Origin: Oscillospiraceae bacterium
Lineage (GTDB): Bacteria; Bacillota; Clostridia; Oscillospirales; Oscillospiraceae
NCBI GenBank assembly: GCA_016292255.1
Contig: JAEEZZ010000066.1
Location: 1 to 64,000 of the forward strand
Reading direction: 5' to 3'
DNA: 64,000 nt
The notes beneath the pieces were generated by a model. The model saw only the letters and a list, made by a program, of their open reading frames with translations. It was not told where the DNA came from and did not search any database. Each line of letters begins with the position of its first letter. The stretch's first letter is position 1. Position numbers and translations under genes: made by a program. This document shows positions 1 to 8,284 of the stretch, one piece after another.

Positions 1-1080
1 AATTCCGGCCAGGGCAAGAGCTATCTCATGAAGCTTCTGCTGACGAACCTGCGGGAGGCCGGGAAACGGATCATCACGCTGGACGCGGAAGCGGAGTACG
101 AGGATCTGACCGCCGCCCTCGGCGGCTGCTACATCGACTTCATGTCGGGGGAGTATATCATCAACCCTCTGGAACCCAAAGCCTGGAGCGACGGCAGCGG
201 AGACGTGGACGCGACAACGCCGGAGGCTTTCCGGCGTGTGACCCGCCTGTCCCAGCACGTCGCCTTCCTCAAGGACTTCTTCCGGGCCTACAAGGAGTTC
301 AACGACGCCCAGATCGACACCATTGAAATCCTGCTCATGAAACTGTACGCCCGCTTTGGGATCACCGACAGCACCGACTACAGCGAGAAGCGTCCGGGAG
401 ACTATCCCACCATGGCAGACTTCTATAAGCTCTGCGAAGAAGAATACAACACCTTCGACAAGCAGAGAAAATACTTGTATACGGAGAAGCTGCTGCGGGA
501 GGTCTGCCTGGGCATTCACTCCATGTGCGTCGGCGCGGAGAGCAAGTACTTCAATGGCCACACCAATATTGTGGACGATCAGTTCCTGTGCTTCGGCGTC
601 AAGGGCCTCATGGACACCAACAAACGGCTGAAGGATGCCATGCTGTTCAACATCCTGTCCTACATGAGCAACGAACTTCTGGGGAAGGGCGGCACGGCGG
701 CGTCCATCGACGAGCTCTATCTGTTCCTGACAAATCTGACCGCAATCGAATATATTCGCAATGCCTGCAAGCGCGTGCGTAAAAAGAACTCGGCGATTAT
801 CATGGCCTCGCAGAACATTGAGGATTTCCTGATCCCGTCCATCCGGGAATACACGAAACCGCTGTTCTCGATCCCGACGCATCACTTCCTTTTCAACCCC
901 GGCCAGATCAATCCCAAGGAGTTCATGGACGCCCTTCAGGTGGAGCCCAGCGAGTTTGAGCTGATCAAGTACCCGGAGCGCGGCTCCTGCCTGTACCGCT
1001 GCGGCAACGAGCGCTATCTGCTTCAGGTCATCGCGCCGGACCACAAGGCCGCGCTCTTCGGCACGGCGGGAGGCGCATAA
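1..1080 (+). CDS. VirB4/TraE-type conjugation ATPase, C-terminal part (5' end outside window)
   Basis: The reading frame is open from base 1, so only the C-terminal half of the gene is present. Its first residues (SGQGKS) form a Walker A P-loop, followed by ITLDAEAEYEDL, typical of the VirB4 motor ATPase that powers type IV secretion in Gram-positive conjugative elements. Later segments (IDELYLFLTN, IIMASQNIEDFL) fit the Walker B and sensor region of the RecA-like fold. The protein should act at the cytoplasmic face of the mating channel. Its stop overlaps the start of the next gene by one base (TAATG), implying translational coupling in one transfer operon. Fold and family are secure; the exact subfamily is not. 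Confidence 0.9.
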   Translation, partial: NSGQGKSYLMKLLLTNLREAGKRIITLDAEAEYEDLTAALGGCYIDFMSGEYIINPLEPKAWSDGSGDVDATTPEAFRRVTRLSQHVAFLKDFFRAYKEFNDAQIDTIEILLMKLYARFGITDSTDYSEKRPGDYPTMADFYKLCEEEYNTFDKQRKYLYTEKLLREVCLGIHSMCVGAESKYFNGHTNIVDDQFLCFGVKGLMDTNKRLKDAMLFNILSYMSNELLGKGGTAASIDELYLFLTNLTAIEYIRNACKRVRKKNSAIIMASQNIEDFLIPSIREYTKPLFSIPTHHFLFNPGQINPKEFMDALQVEPSEFELIKYPERGSCLYRCGNERYLLQVIAPDHKAALFGTAGGA

Positions 1081-2141
1081 TGAGCGCCGCTGCCATTGCC
1101 GCGAAAGTGGCTTCCGCCGTCCTCTCCAGCGAGAAGGGCCGTAAGACAGCCGGTACAGTGATCCTGGTCATTCTCGTCGTCCTGCTGACGCCAGTTCTGG
1201 CCATTGCCGCGCTGTTCAGCAGCGGCATCAGCTTTGACACCAGCAGCCTTGCGGACCAGGTCGTGGCCCAGATGTCAGCAGAGCAGCAGGCACGGATGGA
1301 GCAGATCAACGCCATGGGAATTGAGATCGAAAACGCCATGCGGGACGCCGGGTTCGGCGTCCGCTATCTGGAGGCCCACGTCCTCTTTCTCCTTGCCCTG
1401 TCGGATCACATGGGCGAGGAGGATTTTGTTTCCAGGCTCGTCAGTTGCTTCGCCGCCAACCAGACGGACTCCCAGCTCATTGCCGCCGTCAATGCCGAGT
1501 TCGGTACGGAGATAGACGTTGAAGATTTTACCCATGTGATGAACGGCATCCGATCCGTCTACATCGACACTTCCAATTACGTGGATCTCTCCATGAAAAA
1601 CAACCTGGATCTGGTCGAGTTCGCAAAGGAAGCGGAGCGGACAGGCTGGGGCTACGTCTGGGGGACCTACGGCCTGATTCTGACGGAGGAACGCTTCAAC
1701 GCCAAGCTGGAGCAGTATCCGGACGATATTGGCGAACACGAAGAATTCATTCGCAGCCACTGGATCGGCAGACGGACCGCGGACTGCGGCGGGCTCATCA
1801 AGGCCTACGGCTGGCTTGATCCCGACACGCATGAAATCTCCTACGGCACCAACGGCTTCACAGACTACGGCGCCAACGGGATGTACTATGCCGCTCCCGA
1901 AAAAGGCTCCATTGAGACTATCCCGGAGATTCCCGGCCTCGCCGTCTGGCATGAAGGTCACATCGGGATCTACATTGGCAACGGCGAGGTCATCGAGGCC
2001 ATGGGAACCCGATACGGCGTGGTCAAAACCGTTCTCGCGAACGGCTCCTGGACCGACTGGCTCAAGATCCCAGGCATTACCTACATCGAGGTGCCGGAGT
2101 CCCCGGCACCTACTGACACTACAGAAACGGAGGAACCATAA
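1080..2141 (+). CDS. Membrane-anchored NlpC/P60 peptidoglycan hydrolase of the ICE (CD1107-like)
   Basis: This is a 353-residue protein with one hydrophobic segment near residues 23-46 and an extracellular C-terminal half. That half carries an NlpC/P60-type active site: Cys236 in ADCGGLIKAYGW and His294 in WHEGHIGIYIGNG. In conjugative elements such hydrolases open the cell wall locally so the mating channel can assemble. Position directly after the VirB4-like gene, with the TAATG overlap, supports that role. The acidic, Thr/Pro-rich tail after the catalytic domain looks unstructured. Related ICE proteins often also carry a lysozyme-like domain, which I do not see here. Cleavage specificity cannot be read from the sequence. 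Confidence 0.85.
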   Translation: MSAAAIAAKVASAVLSSEKGRKTAGTVILVILVVLLTPVLAIAALFSSGISFDTSSLADQVVAQMSAEQQARMEQINAMGIEIENAMRDAGFGVRYLEAHVLFLLALSDHMGEEDFVSRLVSCFAANQTDSQLIAAVNAEFGTEIDVEDFTHVMNGIRSVYIDTSNYVDLSMKNNLDLVEFAKEAERTGWGYVWGTYGLILTEERFNAKLEQYPDDIGEHEEFIRSHWIGRRTADCGGLIKAYGWLDPDTHEISYGTNGFTDYGANGMYYAAPEKGSIETIPEIPGLAVWHEGHIGIYIGNGEVIEAMGTRYGVVKTVLANGSWTDWLKIPGITYIEVPESPAPTDTTETEEP

Positions 2142-3230
2142 ATGCAGCCTTATCTTTTGAAAATTCCCCTGCAGCGGAAAGATCCGGAGGTCCACTTCGA
2201 GGCATGCCAGGTGGATCACGTTCACACCCTGAGCGAAAGCGAATTCCGCTTCTTCCAGCACAACCTCATGCTGGAACATGATTTCCTGCGCGACTACAAT
2301 CTCCACCATGCCGCTCCGCCCTCGGAAGGCGTCCGCAACGGCGTCCTCATTTTGAGCTCGGGCTCGGATGACGGCATTCTCGTCTGCACTGAAGGCTACG
2401 ACTACGCCCGGTACAGCGCCTACGTTCCCTACGCCAAGCAGATTCTGATGCTGAAGCAGTACCCTGCACTCCAGGACTACGGCAAAGAGATGGCAGACCT
2501 GGTCGACAAGTGCATCCAGAAAGCCGTGACTGTCGGTCTGCCGGAGCCGTACAAGCTCTCGCTGGAAGCCCTGGGCGGGGAATCCGCCCACCAGTCATTC
2601 AATGACGAACTGTTCCTGGAGATGCTCGGCAACCGCTCCGAAGTGGAAGACATGGAGGTTGACGGCGACGACCTTCTGCTGACCATCTCCCAGGAGCATC
2701 TGCCCCGGCGTGATCAGGAGCTCCGGGTGCTCCTCGACGAGGATCTTAAAGTCGCCTGCGCGAAGCATCTGCTGTGGCTGTACGACGCTGGCGGCGAACA
2801 GGCCAACTTCAGCAACTGCGAATTCCTCGGGGTAGACTTCTCCGGCATGGAACTTAACAGCGCTGTCTTCGACGGAGCCGTATTCAAGTCCTGTACTTTC
2901 CATGACGCCTCTCTCTGTTTTACGTCCATGAAAGGCTGTACCTTCATCGGCTGCGGCTGCCGTGACATGACAGCAGAGGAAGCTGTTTTCCGGAACGCTG
3001 TTTTCGACCATTGCGATCTGACCGGCGCTGTCATGACCCACAGTGATCTCTCTGGGGCGGTGCTCCAGGACAGCGAGACGGAAAACGCCAGCCTTCAGAA
3101 CTGCCTGATCAAGGGCATGCTCCTGCGGGATGCGGGCTCCGCTACGCTGAACATGGTCGGCACGACCATCGACGAGGAAGCTTGGAGCGGCCAGGAGCTG
3201 CAGGCGTTATCTGAGGAGGAGTTGCTGTGA
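2142..3230 (+). CDS. Conserved ICE protein with C-terminal pentapeptide repeats
   Basis: This 362-residue protein starts at the base after the preceding stop. The first 210 residues have no motif I can name. From about residue 220 to 345 the chain follows an A(D/N)LXX-like five-residue periodicity (CEFLGVDFSGMELNSAVFDG, later CDLTGAVMTHSDLSGAVLQD), the mark of pentapeptide repeats, which fold as a right-handed quadrilateral beta helix. Proteins of this layout recur beside VirB4/NlpC genes in clostridial ICEs, so a transfer-associated role is inferred. Some pentapeptide-repeat proteins mimic DNA and inhibit gyrase, but nothing here shows that activity. The last codons overlap the next start by four bases (GTGA). 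Confidence 0.7.
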   Translation: MQPYLLKIPLQRKDPEVHFEACQVDHVHTLSESEFRFFQHNLMLEHDFLRDYNLHHAAPPSEGVRNGVLILSSGSDDGILVCTEGYDYARYSAYVPYAKQILMLKQYPALQDYGKEMADLVDKCIQKAVTVGLPEPYKLSLEALGGESAHQSFNDELFLEMLGNRSEVEDMEVDGDDLLLTISQEHLPRRDQELRVLLDEDLKVACAKHLLWLYDAGGEQANFSNCEFLGVDFSGMELNSAVFDGAVFKSCTFHDASLCFTSMKGCTFIGCGCRDMTAEEAVFRNAVFDHCDLTGAVMTHSDLSGAVLQDSETENASLQNCLIKGMLLRDAGSATLNMVGTTIDEEAWSGQELQALSEEELL

Positions 3231-3487
3231 AAACAACGACGATCCACGTCTCCTTTGACGAAGAAAAAATCAGCGCCTTGAATCTCTACCTCGGGTTGAA
3301 AAACCTGACCTTGGAAGGAGAACTGCAGGCCGCTCTCACCCAGCTCTTTCAGCGGCACGTTCCGTCGCAGGTACAGAACTTCATCTCCATGCGCAACGAC
3401 GGCAGCCCGGAGCCGGTGGTGCCGAAGCCCAAGCGCGGCAAGCCGTCTCCCGTCCAGACGGAGGAGGTGCCTGCCGGTGAGCAGTGA
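3227..3487 (+). CDS. Small conserved ICE protein (DUF6103-like)
   Basis: This 86-residue protein uses a GTG start that overlaps the previous stop, so it is translationally coupled. The N-terminus (TTIHVSFDEEKISALNLYLG) predicts a beta strand followed by helices, and the tail is Pro/Lys-rich and probably flexible. Length and position resemble the DUF6103 family found in clostridial conjugative elements, but that match is from memory. A strand-helix-helix layout of this kind would be compatible with DNA or protein binding in the transfer apparatus. Function is unknown. Confidence 0.6.
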   Translation: MKTTTIHVSFDEEKISALNLYLGLKNLTLEGELQAALTQLFQRHVPSQVQNFISMRNDGSPEPVVPKPKRGKPSPVQTEEVPAGEQ

Positions 3488-3686
3488 CAACGAAAAACGG
3501 TGTCAGTTTCCGGATGGAGTGACAATCCGGCCTGACGGCGTCAACGAGCTTGATCCCTGCTTCTACGAAGAGATCGAAACGGTGAAACACTGCACGGTCC
3601 ATGTCCTGCGCTGCCAGCGTTGCGGTCACATCGAGATCGAGTGGGAACGGGAGTCGGCCAGTGAACCTGATGAAGAGGAGGGCTGA
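3477..3686 (+). CDS. Small zinc-knuckle-like hypothetical protein
   Basis: This 69-residue protein starts with GTG inside the end of the previous gene. It has a single CQRCGH knuckle near residues 47-52, plus Cys9 and Cys28, so one zinc site is possible. It is acidic at the C-terminus (EPDEEEG). The overlapping arrangement places it in the transfer operon. I do not recognise the family. The alternative, a non-coding overlap, is less likely because the frame continues the chain of coupled starts and ends just before the next start. Confidence 0.55.
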   Translation: MSSDNEKRCQFPDGVTIRPDGVNELDPCFYEEIETVKHCTVHVLRCQRCGHIEIEWERESASEPDEEEG

Positions 3687-3687
3687 C

Positions 3688-3834
3688 ATGAGCAGCGAAA
3701 TCACGATCCCCGCAGAGTATGTTCCTGCGGTATTGTTCTGTGCGGCCTCCATGGAGCTCTCCGTGGAGGCTGTCGTTGAAATCGCAGTCAGATTCTATTT
3801 GCACGACAGGAGGCAAGAGCACAATGACGAATGA
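3688..3834 (+). CDS. 48-residue putative ribbon-helix-helix-like protein
   Basis: The start is taken as the ATG at 3688, which lies behind GGAGGGCTGAC; the frame is open further upstream but has no better start. The product (MSSEITIPAEYVPAVLFCAA and following) has a short strand followed by two helices, resembling a ribbon-helix-helix or related small DNA-binding fold. It overlaps the following tandem ribbon-helix-helix gene by 11 bases. The cluster of such small proteins just before the relaxase suggests relaxosome or regulatory work. Family assignment is tentative. Confidence 0.45.
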   Translation: MSSEITIPAEYVPAVLFCAASMELSVEAVVEIAVRFYLHDRRQEHNDE

Positions 3835-4291
3835 AACCAAAGGCATTACAGTCAAGATCGACGCAGGGCTCCACGCGCAGGTGCGTGAGTATATCGAAGC
3901 CCACGGCATGACCATGGCGGAATTCGTTGCCCAGGCTTTGGACAACGAGCTCCATCCCAAATATCAATTACAGGAGGCAAGCACAATGGCAAATACCAGA
4001 ACTGTTGCGTTCCAGGTTCCGGAGGATCTGTTCCAGAGGATCAAGGAGTACCTGGCCCGCAACAACATGACCCAGCGCCAGTTCTTCCTTGGCCTCATCG
4101 AGGCCGAGCTGGACCGGGAGCAGAACGAACGTTACGACCTCCAGGCGGCGGAATCCGCCAAAGCGGATCCCGCCGAAACGGAGCAGGCCGGGAATGATAC
4201 CGGCCCCGACGCCGACGAGCAGGCCGCTTCCGAAGAGGATTCCCAGCCCGATCCTGAGGAGACCGCTCCGGAGAACGAGCTCGCCATGTGA
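3824..4291 (+). CDS. Tandem ribbon-helix-helix protein with acidic tail
   Basis: This 155-residue protein carries two consecutive copies of a strand-helix-helix unit. The first is ITVKIDAGLHAQVREYIEAHGM (about residues 8-45) and the second is RTVAFQVPEDLFQRIKEYLA (about residues 59-97). An Ala/Glu/Asp-rich tail follows. Normal ribbon-helix-helix proteins dimerise to make one strand-paired DNA-binding unit, so a tandem chain could fold as a single-chain dimer. Both units start after the same kind of Shine-Dalgarno (AGGAGGCAAG...CACAATG), so the gene may have arisen by tandem duplication and may still produce a short form from the internal start at 3986. A role in relaxosome assembly or operon control is inferred from location before the relaxase. 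Confidence 0.7.
   Translation: MTNETKGITVKIDAGLHAQVREYIEAHGMTMAEFVAQALDNELHPKYQLQEASTMANTRTVAFQVPEDLFQRIKEYLARNNMTQRQFFLGLIEAELDREQNERYDLQAAESAKADPAETEQAGNDTGPDADEQAASEEDSQPDPEETAPENELAM
3972..3988 (+). promoter_or_regulatory. Internal ribosome binding site and in-frame ATG inside the tandem RHH gene
   Basis: A perfect AGGAGG at 3972-3977 lies eight bases before an in-frame ATG at 3986. Initiation here would yield a 101-residue protein containing only the second ribbon-helix-helix unit and the acidic tail. The spacing and sequence mirror the main start of the same gene (AGG-AGG before ATG 3824). Confidence 0.55.
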
Positions 4292-4470
4292 CCGCGCAGA
4301 ATCCCCCGCTGTGAGGCCCGTTGTGCCGATTTGTGGGCTTTTCACGCCGAAGAAGAGTGAGGACCCCAGGCATCATAACGAGCGGATTTGCGGGGTCTTT
4401 GAATGCGAACCGGCCCGCCTTCAGAATCCTGTTTCCAGGAGCTGTGGGCGGGTCGATTCGCAAGCAGGAG

Positions 4471-4505
4471 AAAAGCCTGGAGTCACTTCGGGACTCCAGG
4501 CTTTT
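4471..4505 (+). terminator. Strong bidirectional rho-independent terminator
   Basis: A 14-bp perfect stem (AAAAGCCTGGAGTC with GACTCCAGGCTTTT) has a seven-base loop and A/T tracts on both sides. It separates the upstream transfer operon from the relaxase operon. Each arm also contains the TGGAGTC word that is repeated downstream. Confidence 0.75.
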
Positions 4506-4650
4506 CCACCGCCGCCGGCAACGCCGACGGCACAAGGGATTTCGGGCTTTCCATCGTTTCTGAAAAGTGGAGTCAAATCAGCAGCCCAGAATGCGTTTTG
4601 GAGTCAAAAGTCCAGTTTTCCCAGTGTTTCCCCACGTTTTTATGGAGTCA
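4478..4650 (+). repeat. Four direct TGGAGTCA repeats
   Basis: TGGAGTCA occurs at 4478-4485, 4568-4575, 4599-4606 and 4643-4650, and an inverted copy (GACTCCA) lies in the terminator. The last three are within 110 bases of the start of a ribbon-helix-helix-like gene, a layout seen with operators or relaxosome binding sites. Whether they are functional is inference. Confidence 0.45.
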
Positions 4651-4677
4651 TGCCCCTTTTGGAGGGAGATTACGCTT

Positions 4678-5079
4678 ATGAATAAAACCAAACACAAAAT
4701 CGCGGTGTATCTGCACCCGGAAACCATGGAGCAACTGGAACAGGTCTACCGCGAGGATGGCTGCAGAAGCCGAACTGAATTCATCGAGAAAGCTGTGCGC
4801 TTCTATCTGGCTTATCTTTCCGCATCGGATAGTCAATCCCTATTGCCCAACACCTTCCTGTCTAACATGAAAAGTATCGTTGCAGAGAGCGACAATCGCG
4901 TCAGCCGTCTGCTCTTCAAGCTCGCTGTTGAGATGGCGATGATGGTGAATCTTCTGGCAAGCATTTCTGACGTGGATGATATTACCTTGGCCCGTCTGCG
5001 CGGCGAATGCATCAAAGAAGTCAAAAAACTGAACGGCGCTCTCTCCATGGAGGAGGCTGTCAAATGGCAGCGGGGATAA
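4678..5079 (+). CDS. Ribbon-helix-helix-like relaxosome accessory protein
   Basis: The ATG at 4678 is preferred because it follows GGAGGG and begins a compact 133-residue protein; the longer upstream frame runs through the repeat region. The N-terminal 45 residues (HKIAVYLHPETMEQLEQVYR, then SRTEFIEKAVRFYL) match a ribbon-helix-helix fold with a strand and two helices. The rest is helical and may mediate oligomerisation. It lies three bases before the relaxase gene, so the two are coupled. The best inference is a MobC-like accessory protein that binds oriT and helps load the relaxase, and possibly autoregulates through the TGGAGTCA sites. Confidence 0.7.
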   Translation: MNKTKHKIAVYLHPETMEQLEQVYREDGCRSRTEFIEKAVRFYLAYLSASDSQSLLPNTFLSNMKSIVAESDNRVSRLLFKLAVEMAMMVNLLASISDVDDITLARLRGECIKEVKKLNGALSMEEAVKWQRG

Positions 5080-5082
5080 ATT

Positions 5083-7386
5083 ATGGCGCGGCTGATAACC
5101 AAGTTCAAGTTTGTCAAGCCCACCAGAAAGATGAGGCTGGGCGGTTATGCGGAGTACATTGCCAAGCGGGAAGGTGTTGAACGAATCGACAAAAGTCAGC
5201 GGCTGCTTCCTGCAACTCAAAAACAGACAGACCTGATTCGACGGCTGATCAAAGACTTCCCGGACAGCAAAAAGGCCTTTGAATACGAAGACTATCTGAA
5301 GAACAAAACCGTTGGGTTCGCCTCCGATTTCATTTCCAGAACGATAGAAGATCACGCGGATCAGTGCATGAATGTCAAAACCTACGCAGACTACATCGCA
5401 ACCCGTCCCAGAGCGGAGCGGTTTGGTTCGCATGGACTGTTCACCGACGATAGCGTTCCCGTGCAGCTCTCCAAGGTTTCCGCTGAGTTGAACCACCACA
5501 ATGGAAATGTGTGGACTGCAATAGTCTCCATTCGAAGAGAAGACGCAGAGCGTCTTGGCTATGATCAGGGCAAACGCTGGCGGGATATGCTCCGCTCCCA
5601 GACGCAAAACTTTTCGGATGCGTTCCACATTCCTATGCGAAATCTGAAATGGTTTGCGGCTTTCCACAACGAGTCCTATCACCCGCACGTCCATCTTATC
5701 GTCTATTCAACTGATCCCGCGGAAGGTTTTCTTTCCAAAGACGGTGTGGAAAAACTGCGTGCTTCTTTCGCAAAGGATATCTTCGCGCAGGATCTGCACA
5801 GCCTCTACGTTGCGCAGACAGAGCATCGGGATGCGCTTCGTGTGCAGAGCAGAGCCCAGATTGCGGAGATTATTTCGCAGATCAACCACGGTGTCTACGA
5901 CAACCTAGAGGTAGAGAACATGCTCTTGCTGTTGGCACAAAGGCTTGCGGACACGTCCGGAAAAAAGGTTTACGGCTACTTGAAAGCAGATGACAAAGGG
6001 CTGGTGGACGCCATCGTTGACGAACTTGCCGCTGACAGTCGGATCTCCAGGCTCTATGATTTGTGGTATGAACAGCGCGAAGAAATCCTTCGAACCTATA
6101 CCGATACGATGCCGGAGCGTATACCTTTGTCAGAAAACAAGGAGTTCAAAAGCATCAAAAACGCCGTCATCCAAGAAGCGCTGAACCTTTCCCTGCACCG
6201 GTTTTCTGTAGAAGAACCCATCGAGCCGGATGAATTGGCTCTCACGGAGTCAATGCCGAAGGAGCGCGAGGACGATGTTTTCCCTCCGACTCAAGGTGTT
6301 ATTTCACAGGAGCCACGGCAAGAAAACTATCAACCGTCTGCGGATTCAACGGAACTACCATCGAAGTCTGAGCCATTCGTCGCTCTGTATCAGCACAGAG
6401 ACGCCATTGATTTCAACAGCTACGCCTTCAAGCTATACCAAGCCGCAAAGGAATTGCTGAACCGGGACTCCGAAGAATATGATCCGGACAGAGCCGTTGC
6501 AATGCTGACCGCCGCCGCAGAAGAGGGCTTGTCTATCGCGCAATACCGCCTCGGCAAGCTCCTTCTGCTCGGAACGGATGTTGAGCAAAGCATAGAGGAC
6601 GCAGTCTTTTGGCTCGGCAAGGCCGCAGAGCAAGAGAACGAATGGGCCCAATACCTGCTCGGCAAAACGCTCCTTCGCGGAGAGCTTGTTGCCCAAGACT
6701 CCGTCCATGCGATGGAATTGCTGGAAGCATCATACCGGCAGGGCAACCGCTACGCCGCATACACCCTCGGAAAAGCGTATCTGGACGGACGCCTTCTGCC
6801 GCAGGATATCCCCGCTGCACTGGAACGGCTGTTCTTCTCGGCACAGGAAGAATTTGCCCCTGCACAATATCAGTACGGCAAACTGCTCTACCACGGAGAA
6901 CATCTTCCGCGGGATATCAATGCGGCCCTGCGGTATCTGGAAGCGGCGGCACAAGGGAAAAATCCCTATGCCGCCGCTCTTGCCGCAAAGATTTATCTGA
7001 CAGACGAAGCCCACAAGAGCATAACGGATACCATTAGGCTCTTCCAACTGGCCGCAGAGAACGGCAGCGACTATGCAGAGTGCATGCTTGGGAAGCTCTA
7101 TCTGTTCGGCCATGAAGTCGAACAAGACATCCGGCTCGCGCTCTATTGGCTGGAGGCTTCTGCCGGTCATGGTAATCAATACGCTGCCCAGCTCCTGCAC
7201 AGTTATCACACGGGGCGTATCTGGGGCTGTTCTCTTGGTGCGCTTCGCCTGCTCCAACAGCTTGCCCGGACCTTCGATGAACGGGAGCAGGAGCAGAACC
7301 GAAACCTAAAACTGATGAAAGCGGAGCGAAAGCTATTACAAAAGATTGAGGAAAAGCGACAGGCCCACGGCTTGAAACACGGATAA
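5083..7386 (+). CDS. MobP/MobL-type relaxase fused to Sel1-like repeats
   Basis: This 767-residue protein has a relaxase domain in the N-terminal third. The three-histidine metal motif is H200, H202 and H204 in HPHVHLIVYS, and tyrosines in GGYAEYIAKREG (residues 17-28) are candidate nucleophiles. It should nick oriT, bind the 5' end covalently and pilot the strand to the coupling protein. From about residue 450 to 720 come Sel1-like TPR-type repeats (for example AQYRLGKLLLLG, WAQYLLGKTLLRG), a helical solenoid for protein contacts. Related ICE relaxases (MobP3-type) share this fusion as far as I recall. A lysine/glutamate-rich coiled tail ends the protein. It is translated directly after the RHH-like gene. 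Confidence 0.88.
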   Translation: MARLITKFKFVKPTRKMRLGGYAEYIAKREGVERIDKSQRLLPATQKQTDLIRRLIKDFPDSKKAFEYEDYLKNKTVGFASDFISRTIEDHADQCMNVKTYADYIATRPRAERFGSHGLFTDDSVPVQLSKVSAELNHHNGNVWTAIVSIRREDAERLGYDQGKRWRDMLRSQTQNFSDAFHIPMRNLKWFAAFHNESYHPHVHLIVYSTDPAEGFLSKDGVEKLRASFAKDIFAQDLHSLYVAQTEHRDALRVQSRAQIAEIISQINHGVYDNLEVENMLLLLAQRLADTSGKKVYGYLKADDKGLVDAIVDELAADSRISRLYDLWYEQREEILRTYTDTMPERIPLSENKEFKSIKNAVIQEALNLSLHRFSVEEPIEPDELALTESMPKEREDDVFPPTQGVISQEPRQENYQPSADSTELPSKSEPFVALYQHRDAIDFNSYAFKLYQAAKELLNRDSEEYDPDRAVAMLTAAAEEGLSIAQYRLGKLLLLGTDVEQSIEDAVFWLGKAAEQENEWAQYLLGKTLLRGELVAQDSVHAMELLEASYRQGNRYAAYTLGKAYLDGRLLPQDIPAALERLFFSAQEEFAPAQYQYGKLLYHGEHLPRDINAALRYLEAAAQGKNPYAAALAAKIYLTDEAHKSITDTIRLFQLAAENGSDYAECMLGKLYLFGHEVEQDIRLALYWLEASAGHGNQYAAQLLHSYHTGRIWGCSLGALRLLQQLARTFDEREQEQNRNLKLMKAERKLLQKIEEKRQAHGLKHG

Positions 7387-7403
7387 CACAGAAAGGAATC
7401 GCC

Positions 7404-8282
7404 ATGTCAGAGTTATATTATTTCTCACCGGAGCAAAAGGAAATCGCCCAGCGGACTAATCTTGTAGAGTTGCTTCGCGCTCAGGGAGAGGTACTCAAAC
7501 CATCTGGTTCAGAATATGAATGGCTATGCCAGGGGCAGAAGGTCACCATCCGGCGCAATCTTTGGTATCATCAGTACGAGCAAGTCGGCGGGGACGCCGT
7601 TGGTTTTGTTCGCAAGTTCCTTGGAAAGAGCTACATCGACGCGGTAGAATATCTGCTCCGATTCAACGGCGAGCCCTTGCCGGAGCATCCGCATCAGATG
7701 CAGGAACCGTTTGTGCTGCCGCCCGCCTGCGAGAGTTTCAAACGCGTCTTCGCTTACCTCGTCAATCAGCGTAAAATTGACCGGGAGATCGTCTACGCAT
7801 TTGTTCACAAACGTATGATCTTCGAGTCGGCCAAGCACCACAACGTCGTGTTCGTTGGCTATGACAAGGACGGCGTTCCCCGCCATGCGCACAAGCGAAG
7901 CACAGCAAAAGAAGGGACCTACAAATGCAATGTCGCTGGGAGCCAGCCAGAATACAGTTTCCATTGGCACGGCATTGGAGAGGCCTTGTATCTCTTCGAG
8001 GCTCCCATCGATATGTTGTCCTTCATAACACTGCACCAGGACGGCTGGCGGCAGCAAAGCTATGCCGCGGCCTGCTCCGTCTCCGACAAGGTGTTGTTTC
8101 AAATGCTCCAGGACAATCCCAACATCAAAAACGTCTGCATCTGCTTCGACAGCGACGAGCCGGGGCAAACTGCCGTGCAGAGAATCTCGGACAGATTATT
8201 TCTTCGCGGAGTCAAATCAGAAGTCCTCATCCCAGCCCACAAGGACTGGAACGAGGACTTAATCTATGCAAGGAAGGAGTAA
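7404..8282 (+). CDS. DUF3991/Toprim primase-like protein
   Basis: This 292-residue protein follows the relaxase after 17 bases with AGAAAGGA as ribosome binding site. The N-terminal half (VGGDAVGFVRKFLGKSYIDA) resembles the DUF3991 domain seen in mobile-element primases. The C-terminal half has Toprim features: the acidic EAPIDMLS strand end near residue 195 and ICFDSDEPG near 250. Toprim proteins of this type are thought to prime or process the transferred single strand. No zinc-finger CHC2 domain is seen, so it is a minimal form. It overlaps the short gap before the coupling-protein gene, supporting a mobilisation operon. Confidence 0.78.
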   Translation: MSELYYFSPEQKEIAQRTNLVELLRAQGEVLKPSGSEYEWLCQGQKVTIRRNLWYHQYEQVGGDAVGFVRKFLGKSYIDAVEYLLRFNGEPLPEHPHQMQEPFVLPPACESFKRVFAYLVNQRKIDREIVYAFVHKRMIFESAKHHNVVFVGYDKDGVPRHAHKRSTAKEGTYKCNVAGSQPEYSFHWHGIGEALYLFEAPIDMLSFITLHQDGWRQQSYAAACSVSDKVLFQMLQDNPNIKNVCICFDSDEPGQTAVQRISDRLFLRGVKSEVLIPAHKDWNEDLIYARKE

Positions 8283-8284
8283 GC

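Larger units (their letters stand above)
4292..4677 (+). other. Non-coding region before the relaxase genes; possible oriT
   Basis: About 390 bases without a credible gene. It holds a weak hairpin (GACCCC 4362-4367 with GGGGTC 4392-4397, then TTT), a strong terminator hairpin (4471-4505) and four copies of TGGAGTCA. MOBP-type relaxases usually nick close to their own gene, and this is the nearest intergenic space, so oriT may lie here. I cannot identify a nic site. Confidence 0.4.

Noticed and set aside
1275-2591. 438-residue minus-strand frame over the NlpC and pentapeptide genes
   Set aside because: Shadow of two well-supported + strand genes; no ribosome site or recognisable domain.
4567-4677. 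Longer start for the RHH-like gene before the relaxase
   Set aside because: The upstream codons lie in the TGGAGTCA repeat region and lack a ribosome site; ATG 4678 follows GGAGGG.
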